From the NCBI GenBank assembly GCA_039931775.1, contig JBDTRG010000055.1, forward strand, positions 1 through 5,343: a stretch of DNA of 5,343 nt. Direction: 5' to 3'. Of this stretch, positions 1 through 4,683 are shown piece by piece. Position 1 is the stretch's first letter. Each line of letters begins with the position of its first letter. A program made the position numbers and the translations under genes. The DNA is from CAIWHR01 sp039931775. Lineage in GTDB: Bacteria > Pseudomonadota > Gammaproteobacteria > Burkholderiales > Casimicrobiaceae. The notes below the pieces were generated by a model that did no database searches, was not told where the DNA came from, and saw only the letters and a program-made list of their open reading frames with translations.

Positions 1-32
1 ATACCGCGCGTGCGCCGGGTCGAGCAGCTAGT

Positions 33-491
33 CTAGCGGGCCGCCCATTGAAACCCAACGCTCGTCAGTTTGTTTGCGGTCACCGCAACGTTCTGGCGTT
101 CCGGCCGTCCGTCGAACGTCGCGTCGATGTGGTAGCCGCCCACCGGCAGTTTGGCCATGAAGAGAGGACCTTCCGTTACGGTGTCGAGCAGGACGCGGCC
201 GCCGGAGTCGGTGACAGTGACCTTGACGTCACTCAGGAACTCGCCTGCCTTATTGGCGAACACTATTTTCAGATTGAAGTCCTTCTCCATCGACTTCAGC
301 AGTTCCACCGCATTGGTGCCGATGCCACCCGACACATACATCACCCCAGATGGAGCACGCGCGACTTCCTCGCTCTTGGCATCGGCCCGTGGCGCGACCG
401 CTAGGCAAGCCACGGCCAATGCGACAGCCATCACCGCGTGGACGAACGCGGGGTTGGACAGCGGTCGAGATGAAAGCGTTTGCGATTTCAT
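33..491 (-). CDS. Exported carboxypeptidase-regulatory-like (beta-sandwich) protein, function unknown
   Basis: A 152-aa protein. Residues 1-38 form a long Sec signal peptide: a polar N-region, a hydrophobic core around residues 18-33, and a PRADA-K cleavage site after Ala38. The mature part has a short GGIGTNAVELL stretch (55-65). It is followed by a beta-rich module at about 75-150 with the pattern DVKVTVTDSGGRVLLD, LPVGGYHIDATFDGR and a final hydrophobic strand. That pattern is typical of carboxypeptidase regulatory-like or transthyretin-like domains, which are non-catalytic folding or binding modules. The start is supported by GAGGAG six bases upstream (498-503). It is probably periplasmic or surface-exposed. 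No partner or substrate can be read from the sequence. It lies downstream of, and in the same direction as, the 245-aa secreted protein gene, but a 265-bp gap with hairpins argues against a tight operon. The exported nature is well supported; the biological role is unknown. Confidence 0.85.
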   Translation of the reverse strand: MKSQTLSSRPLSNPAFVHAVMAVALAVACLAVAPRADAKSEEVARAPSGVMYVSGGIGTNAVELLKSMEKDFNLKIVFANKAGEFLSDVKVTVTDSGGRVLLDTVTEGPLFMAKLPVGGYHIDATFDGRPERQNVAVTANKLTSVGFQWAAR

Positions 492-497
492 AGCGTA

Positions 498-503
498 CTC
501 CTC
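498..503 (-). promoter_or_regulatory. Ribosome binding site of the 152-aa exported protein gene
   Basis: On the minus strand GAGGAG lies six bases before the ATG at 491-489. This is a good Shine-Dalgarno match at normal spacing. It fixes the start at the first Met rather than at Met21 within the signal peptide. Confidence 0.6.
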
Positions 504-655
504 ATTCGTTGCGGCGACTCGTTGCGCAGGAGACTACTCCGCCATCCTCCGATGAATCGGTGCGCCAACACACATTGGGCGGCCGGTAGTTGACGAGCCC
601 GAGCGAATCTCGGCTCTCGATCCTTCTCTGCCATAGAATCGGCTGGGAAACGACC

Positions 656-661
656 GGTCAA
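656..661 (-). promoter_or_regulatory. Possible -35 element upstream of the 152-aa gene (weak)
   Basis: TTGACC on the minus strand matches five of six bases of the sigma-70 -35 consensus. It overlaps an 8-bp palindrome, GACCGGTC (652-659). Seventeen bases downstream is TTCTAT, which matches the -10 consensus at only three of six positions. The leader would be about 140 bases. The match is weak and could be chance, but it is the best sigma-70-like candidate I found in this gap. Confidence 0.2.
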
Positions 662-706
662 ATCGGGTGAAGCGGTCGGGAACGTACTGTGGCGCGAGTT
701 GTGCGA

Positions 707-725
707 CGCGCCGAATCGCGGCGCG
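707..725 (-). terminator. GC-only hairpin downstream of the 245-aa gene, candidate terminator
   Basis: CGCGCCG (707-713) and CGGCGCG (719-725) are exact reverse complements around a five-base loop. They form a seven-pair all-GC stem about 31 bases past the stop codon of the 245-aa gene. No T-run follows on either strand, so it is not a classical intrinsic terminator. It may act as a 3'-end stabiliser or assist Rho-dependent termination. Confidence 0.4.
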
Positions 726-742
726 CTTCGCTCGATCGCCGT

Positions 743-756
743 GCGGACGCGTCCGC
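743..756. repeat. Perfect 14-bp palindrome abutting a stop codon
   Basis: GCGGACGCGTCCGC is its own reverse complement and touches the stop codon (757-759) of the 245-aa gene. As RNA it can form a five-pair stem with a CGCG loop. It could add to the hairpin at 707-725 as part of the 3' end of that transcript, or it could be a protein-binding palindrome. The symmetry is plain; its role is inferred. Confidence 0.4.
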
Positions 757-1494
757 CTACTTGAATGCGCCGGTCGTGAAAGCCGGCGGCGCCTCCGGTA
801 ACGCGGGCTTGGCCAGCCCGTTGCCCATCCCCGGATTGCTCTTAATTTTTCCGGTCACTTGGGCCGCGGCATCGTCCGCAGTGGCTGTGCCACCGGGCGT
901 GCGCGCGGTGTTGCTCCGGGACTCGAAAAAGCTCTTGTTACCCGATGTATCGCCAACGGGCGAACTCGGGGTTATGGCGGCGCCAGGCGTGCGTCCGGTG
1001 CCGTTGTTGACGATGGGGCCGGTCGTGCGTGTGTTATTGCTGCGCGATTCGTTGAAGGTCCTTTGATCCTTGGTAGGCTTGCCTCGAAGAGCGGAACCAG
1101 CGCGATCGGTCACCGAAGCGTCGTTGCCGTAATCGCCGCTAACAAGCCGCGCTCTCTCTGCCCGGTCGCTGTCGCCCGAGTTGGTGTGGGACTTCAGGTT
1201 GGATCCGCTGCCCCTTTGCGTCGTGGCCGGGCCGAGCGCTTGGCCGCCCTGCACCCGGCCCATTTGGGGTGCCGCGCCTCCGTCAAGCGTCACTGTCCCG
1301 GCTTTGCCAACGGAAGAGTTGTCGGTTTGCTTCACGCCCTTTTCCTCGATGGCGAATCCGCTCGCCGCAGCATTCGCGGGCGCCGCAGTCCGGGACGCCG
1401 ACGAAGCGTGCGTTCCCAATGACGCCCCTTGGGCGCAGGCCAACGTGGCGGCGCCAAATAGCACTGCTGCTGCGATCGCTGCGGCCTTGAACAT
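757..1494 (-). CDS. Secreted low-complexity protein with ESRSN repeats, function unknown
   Basis: A 245-aa protein when started at the ATG at 1494. The open frame extends much further upstream, but that extension is Arg-rich with no domain character. The chosen start has GGAG six bases upstream (1501-1504) and opens directly with a signal peptide (MFKAAAIAAAVLFGAATLACAQ), probably cleaved after ALA-type residues near position 21. The Cys at 20 does not sit in a canonical lipobox. The mature chain is rich in Gly, Ala, Ser, Thr and Asn and looks disordered. It holds two degenerate copies of a 13-residue motif, FxESRSNxxRTxG, at 147-159 and 189-201 (9 of 13 identical, 42 residues apart). The C-terminus ends in a Pro/Ala segment and GAFK. 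No enzyme motif or transmembrane helix is seen after the signal. I do not recognise the family. A sigma-54-type promoter lies about 75-90 bp upstream, so expression is probably condition-dependent. Confidence 0.75.
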   Translation of the reverse strand: MFKAAAIAAAVLFGAATLACAQGASLGTHASSASRTAAPANAAASGFAIEEKGVKQTDNSSVGKAGTVTLDGGAAPQMGRVQGGQALGPATTQRGSGSNLKSHTNSGDSDRAERARLVSGDYGNDASVTDRAGSALRGKPTKDQRTFNESRSNNTRTTGPIVNNGTGRTPGAAITPSSPVGDTSGNKSFFESRSNTARTPGGTATADDAAAQVTGKIKSNPGMGNGLAKPALPEAPPAFTTGAFK

Positions 1495-1500
1495 AGGCAT

Positions 1501-1504
1501 CTCC
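1501..1504 (-). promoter_or_regulatory. Ribosome binding site deciding the start of the 245-aa gene
   Basis: GGAG on the minus strand is directly before an ATG at 1500-1498 and six bases before the ATG at 1494-1492. The normal spacing selects the second ATG, giving MFKAAA as the N-terminus of the signal peptide. It also argues against the far-upstream start at 1809. Confidence 0.6.
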
Positions 1505-1569
1505 GTTGGTTTCGAGACGGGTACTCCAGGTCGTTTCCCGGCACGGCGGAATCGTCTGATGTCTACGCA

Positions 1570-1585
1570 AGCAATAAGGGTGCCA
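1570..1585 (-). promoter_or_regulatory. Sigma-54 (-24/-12) promoter for the 245-aa secreted protein gene
   Basis: The minus strand reads TGGCAC-CCTTA-TTGCT from 1585 to 1570. The family consensus is TGGCACG-N4-TTGCW, and this site matches all fixed positions except one (C in place of G after TGGCAC). Exactly ten bases separate the invariant GG (1584-1583) from the GC (1572-1571), as RpoN requires. Transcription would start near 1559, giving a leader of about 65 bases before the ATG at 1494. RpoN promoters need an enhancer-binding AAA+ activator; candidate sites lie just upstream (1615-1691). The sequence match is direct; activity is inferred. Confidence 0.7.
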
Positions 1586-1614
1586 TTACTACCTGGTTCC
1601 GGCCGTCCGCCATT

Positions 1615-1691
1615 GGCTCCGGTTTGGGTCGCGTGGCTGATGTGGCTGGCTGAAAACCGGGCGGCGTCGTGGGATCGCCGGGCGCCGGTTT
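1615..1691. promoter_or_regulatory. Candidate upstream activator sites: three CCGGTTT motifs
   Basis: CCGGTTT occurs at 1619-1625 and 1685-1691 on the plus strand, and inverted as AAACCGG at 1654-1660. The two direct copies share a longer core, GGCKCCGGTTT (1615-1625 and 1681-1691, 10 of 11 identical). The inverted pair 1654-1660 / 1685-1691 has centres 31 bp apart, close to three helical turns. The motifs lie 34-106 bp upstream of the -24 element, which fits an RpoN enhancer. The motifs are short and GC-rich DNA makes chance copies possible, so this is a suggestion. Confidence 0.35.
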
Positions 1692-2162
1692 CCTCGGTTA
1701 TGGGCGCTCGCGGGAAGTTTTCGAGGCGAGATCGAACGGCGGGAGTTGGCCGCGTGGAGTCAGTTGACGGCTGGACGCGGCTGCGTCTCACGGCGCCGAT
1801 TCCGCCCACTTAAGCAGAGTGCGACACGCTTGCGGACACAGAAGCTCGCGAAGCGGTGGATTGTACTTTGCCAGAAATCCGAAAGATTCGTATCTGTGTG
1901 TCGACGGAACAGCGCCGCCGTCGGCACCCAGGCGCGTGACGAGCGACCGTTGTGGTACGAAGTCTGGAACGGGCCGATTGCTGGTCGTCGCGCAAATGAG
2001 CGCACGTGCCGGCGGAATATATCGGATACTTGCGCCGGACCGAGCTTGACCCGGCCGCGCGCGAACCCGCAATTCGATGCGCGAGCCTTTGGCGGCAGTG
2101 CGTTGTTCGCCAGCGGATATACGCCTTGTCCAATCCTGAACCGGCGCAGCGATGAGCACCCG

Positions 2163-3207
2163 ATGACCCGGACACAGCGCCTCACCCTCGCGGCCACGGG
2201 TCTTGGCCACTTCATGATCTTTCTCGACGTGCTGATCGTGAACGTCGCGCTGCCCGCCATCCACGCCGACTTCCAGGTGGGCGAGGCGGGTCTGCAATGG
2301 GTGCTCGCCGCGTACAGCCTCGGGATGGCGGTCACCATCATGTCGGCCGGGAAGCTGGCGGATCTGCGCGGTCGGCGCAAGCTCTACCTCACGGGGGTTG
2401 TGCTCTTCACGGCGTCGTCGGCGGCCTGCGGGGTGTGGAGGAGTCGCAGGACGGGCGTCCGCGCACGTTCGACATCCCCGGGCAGTTCCTGTTCATGATC
2501 GCGGTCGGGTCGTTTGCCTTTGCGGTGATCGACGGCACGCGCGCCGGCTGGCTCTCGACGGAGATCCTCACGCTGTTGGTCCTCGCGGGGGCGGCGCTGG
2601 CGGCATTCGTGCGCTGCGAACGCAGAAGCGCGGACCCGATGATGGACTTGAAGCTCTTCGGCAACCGCACGTACTCGCTCGCGATCATCACGATCTTCGC
2701 CGTGCTGTTCGCAACGTACGGGATGCTGCTGGTGATCACGCAGTACCTGCAGAACGTCCGCGCTTTCTCGCCGACGGACTCCGGGCTCGTCCTGTTGCCG
2801 TACAGCGTGAGCGTGACGATCGTGTCGCTGACGGTGGGCAAGCTCGTCGGCATGGTCGGTTCACGGCGGCTGATTCTCATCGGACTCGCGTCGCAGATCT
2901 TCGGGTTCGGCGTGTTGTTCGGGGGGCTGCCGGTGAACATGGTCGTCGTCGTCGCCGGCCTCGTCTTCGTCGGCATGGGCGCCGCGTCGTGCCTGACGCC
3001 GATCACCTCGCTCGCCCTGACGGCGGTGCCGCCCGAGCGCGCGGGTATGGCATCGGGCATCATCAGCGCGCAGCGCGCGCTCGGGTCCACTGTCGGATTC
3101 GCCGTGCTCGGCTCGATCCCCGCGGCAAGGGTGCGATGGTCGACATGCGGCACGAGGCTCGCGCCCTCGAATCGGAGGAGGCCGCCAGCGACGGGCCGGT
3201 TCCGTAA
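2163..3207 (+). pseudogene. Decayed DHA2/EmrB-type MFS drug-efflux transporter
   Basis: Three pieces in three forward frames read as one 14-TM DHA2-family drug:proton antiporter. Piece 1 (2163 to about 2433) encodes the N-terminus: TM1 with FLDVLIVNVALPAI, TM2 with LQWVLAAYSL, motif A GKLADLRGRRK and the start of TM3. Piece 2 (from about 2435 to 3118) begins at VEESQDGRPRTFDIPG, the linker after TM6. It runs through TM7-TM12, including the motif-A-like GKLVGMVGSRR and PPERAGMASGII. Piece 3 (about 3115-3207) gives PRGKGAMVDMRHEARALE and a stop at 3205, which resembles the cytosolic tail after TM14. The pieces total about 350 codons, against roughly 500 for the family. TM4-TM6 and the TM13-TM14 block are therefore absent, and each gap shifts the frame. 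The product would terminate at 2498 after about 110 residues. The start codon is the only Met fitting the family N-terminus, and its ribosome binding site is poor. An assembly error is possible but would have to occur twice. Confidence 0.85.
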
Positions 3208-3385
3208 CCCATCGTCGCAGATCGTGTCGACTGAGAACATGAGCGAACACGGCGGTCGCAACAGCGAGCGATTCCGGCTTGAGTCATTCTGTTCGAGCGT
3301 TCAATGCAGGGTGGCGATTCGGGACTTCGCGCGCTCACGGAGCTTTTCACCCACCTCGATGACAACGATCGCGGCAACGAAATGT

Positions 3386-3390
3386 GGAGG
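3386..3390 (+). promoter_or_regulatory. Ribosome binding site deciding the start of the cupin gene
   Basis: GGAGG lies nine bases before the ATG at 3400-3402, within the longer match TGGAGGGA. The upstream in-frame ATGs at 3304 and 3382 have no comparable site, so translation most likely starts at 3400 and the first 32 codons of the longer open frame are leader. Confidence 0.65.
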
Positions 3391-3399
3391 GAAATCGTC

Positions 3400-3966
3400 A
3401 TGTTCGATAAAGAGCAATTCGTCCACGATTGCGTAGGCGCCGTCGCCGAGGGTCAGGAGGCGATTCGCGAAATCGTCGCCAAGGCGATGTCCGATGCGCC
3501 GAGGGTGATGTCCGAGCTTGGCGAACCCGTGCATGCCGGCATCACGCCGCTCTACCGCTCGCGTGATCTGACCGTCATCAACTTCGTATGGGCGCCGTGT
3601 ATGAGCCTGATGCCGCACAATCACCAGATGTATTCGGTGATCGGCATCTACTCCGGGCGCGAAGACAACGTCTTCTGGCGCAGGACGGCGACCGGGATCG
3701 AGGCCGCGGGAGCCCGGTCGCTCGGCGTCAGCGACGTTTGCACGCTCGGACATGACGTCATCCATTCCGTGCTCAACCCGATCGCCAAGAGCACCTGCGC
3801 CATCCACGTTTATGGCGGAGACTTTTTCGCGCCGGCCGAGCCCAGAAGCGAGTGGGACCACGAAACGCTGGTCGAGCAGCCATGGAATATCGACAAGGTG
3901 AAAGCCTTGTTCAGCGAGGCGGAAGCGCGCTTCAACGCCACGAACGCCTGCGCCGCCAGTCGGTAG
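3400..3966 (+). CDS. Cysteine-dioxygenase-like cupin, putative metal-dependent dioxygenase
   Basis: A 188-aa cytosolic protein starting MFDKEQF, with an alpha-helical N-terminus (residues 1-40) and a double-stranded beta-helix core (about 45-145). Cupin motif 1 is PHNHQMYSVIGIYSGREDN, with His73, His75 and Glu88. Motif 2 is LGHDVIHSVLNP, with His118 and His122. The later CAIHVYGGDFF (133-143) aligns in pattern with the SLHLY segment of cysteine dioxygenases, supplying His136 and Tyr138. His73, His75 and His122 would be the three-His iron site. The Ser of the classical Ser-His-Tyr triad is Ala134 here. Family knowledge: such proteins (predicted metal-dependent enzymes, COG5553-like) are thiol-dioxygenase relatives with few characterised members. 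Substrate is unknown; a small thiol is the natural guess. The gene is monocistronic, with its own leader of about 190 bp after the MFS remnant and a stop codon inside a shared hairpin. I saw no convincing promoter in 3208-3385. Confidence 0.85.
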   Translation: MFDKEQFVHDCVGAVAEGQEAIREIVAKAMSDAPRVMSELGEPVHAGITPLYRSRDLTVINFVWAPCMSLMPHNHQMYSVIGIYSGREDNVFWRRTATGIEAAGARSLGVSDVCTLGHDVIHSVLNPIAKSTCAIHVYGGDFFAPAEPRSEWDHETLVEQPWNIDKVKALFSEAEARFNATNACAASR

Positions 3967-3980
3967 CGGAGGCTACCGGC
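3959..3980. terminator. Bidirectional hairpin spanning both convergent stop codons
   Basis: CGGTAGC (3961-3967) and GCTACCG (3972-3978) are exact reverse complements around a GGAG loop. In the plus-strand RNA the stem grows to nine pairs by one U-G wobble and one G-C pair. The TAG of the cupin gene (3964-3966) lies in the left arm and the TAG of the smr gene (minus strand, 3975-3973) in the right arm. No T-run follows in either direction, so termination may need Rho or be partial. The position between convergent genes makes a terminator or mRNA-end role the simplest reading. Confidence 0.5.
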
Positions 3981-4653
3981 CGCGCAGCAGGATCATTACG
4001 GCGCCGCCGCCGCCGGCATGTGGCGGCGCCTCGCAGTAGGCGAGCACCTCGTCCCAGTGCGCGAGCCACGCGCGCACCTTGCCTTTCAGCACGGGCTCGC
4101 GGTTGGGTGAAGTCAGCCCCTTGCCGTGGATCACGCGCACGCAGCGGTAACCGTGCTGCCGCGCGTCGTCGAGAAAATCGGCAAGCGCATCGTGCGCTTC
4201 GTCGATCCGGTGTCCGTGGAGATCGATCTCGCCTTGCACCGACCACTCGCCTCGCCGCAGCTTTTTCAGCACGTCCGTGCCGATGCCCCGCCGGACATAC
4301 GTCTGTCCCGCCTCGTGCTCCTGGCCCACTTCCCAGGTCTCCGGGGTCGGTTCGGTGCCGTACTTCGACGTGCGCAGCGCGTCCTCGTCGTCGGCGATGG
4401 TCTGCTTCGGAATGGGCGAAGGGCGGGGCGGGGTGTGCCTGACTCGCGATCCTTGCCGTAACTTTTGCACGTCGGCAAACGCCGCTTCGAGGTCGATGTC
4501 CCCGTCCGCGTGTCGCGACGCGGCGATCGCGCGCTTCGCCGATACGGGCTTCGGCGCGGACTTGGTCTCGGGCTTCGCCGTCGGTATCGCGGGCGGTGGC
4601 GCGCTCGCGCGAGCCGCGTCGACGAGTTTCTTCAGGTCGGACAGCTTGGCCAT
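3973..4653 (-). CDS. Smr-domain protein (Smr/MutS2 family)
   Basis: A 226-aa protein with two parts. Residues 1-110 are a charged, Pro/Ala/Lys-rich, probably flexible N-terminus (MAKLSDLKKLVDAARASAPPP and onward). Residues 141-225 form a C-terminal Smr domain with IDLHG (143-147), VIHGKGL (174-180) and GGGGAVMILLRGR (214-226). These are the three hallmark blocks of the family; the His of DLHG and the HGKG loop are conserved sites implicated in nuclease or nucleic-acid binding. Stand-alone Smr proteins of proteobacteria, such as the E. coli YdaL type, have nicking endonuclease activity in vitro; the cellular role is unclear. The gene starts 30 bp after trxB in the same direction, so it is probably co-transcribed from the trxB promoter outside this window. 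The ribosome binding site is modest (TGGAAATCG before ATG). Family assignment is firm; target (DNA, or ribosome-associated RNA) is unresolved. Confidence 0.92.
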   Translation of the reverse strand: MAKLSDLKKLVDAARASAPPPAIPTAKPETKSAPKPVSAKRAIAASRHADGDIDLEAAFADVQKLRQGSRVRHTPPRPSPIPKQTIADDEDALRTSKYGTEPTPETWEVGQEHEAGQTYVRRGIGTDVLKKLRRGEWSVQGEIDLHGHRIDEAHDALADFLDDARQHGYRCVRVIHGKGLTSPNREPVLKGKVRAWLAHWDEVLAYCEAPPHAGGGGAVMILLRGR

Positions 4654-4683
4654 CGATTTCCAGCCACCCGCACCCGAAAACGA

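Larger units (their letters stand above)
1495..2162. other. Gene-free divergent intergenic region (668 bp)
   Basis: This stretch separates the minus-strand 245-aa gene from the plus-strand MFS remnant. Open frames cross it on both strands, but their translations are Arg/Cys/Pro-rich with no domain pattern, and none has a convincing ribosome binding site. The left half holds the sigma-54-type promoter and the CCGGTTT motifs. The right half (about 1800-2160) shows only an isolated 8-bp palindrome, GCACGTGC (2002-2009), and AT-rich AATATAT (2016-2022). I found no regulator gene of the TetR or MarR type that usually accompanies this kind of efflux pump. Confidence 0.6.

Noticed and set aside
690..704. 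Second sigma-54-like site on the plus strand (TGGCGCGAGTTGTGC).
   Set aside because: GG-to-GC spacing is right, but it deviates at key positions (G for A in TGGCA and G for T in TTGC) and there is no plus-strand gene downstream.
1495..1809. N-terminal extension of the 245-aa gene to a start at 1809 (350 aa).
   Set aside because: The extra 105 residues are Arg/Pro-rich with no domain, they would bury the signal peptide internally, and they overlap the sigma-54 promoter. The ribosome binding site supports the start at 1494.
689..1813. Long plus-strand open frames opposite the 245-aa gene.
   Set aside because: They are antisense mirrors of a high-GC gene, with low-complexity translations, no family motifs and no ribosome binding sites.
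2002..2030. GCACGTGC palindrome followed by an AT-rich patch as a promoter/operator for the MFS gene.
   Set aside because: The best -10-like hexamer, GATACT (2025-2030), has no -35 partner at proper spacing, and a single 8-bp palindrome is common in GC-rich DNA.
1746..2162. In-frame upstream extension of the MFS gene.
   Set aside because: The translation is Arg-rich and non-conserved in character; the family N-terminus begins at MTRTQRLTLA (2163).
3304..3399. Longer cupin start at 3304 or 3382.
   Set aside because: No ribosome binding site there; a strong GGAGG lies before 3400, and the extra residues show no cupin-family character.
3301..3861. Minus-strand 186-aa open frame opposite the cupin gene.
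   Set aside because: It is antisense to a gene with clear cupin motifs and its translation has no recognisable domain.
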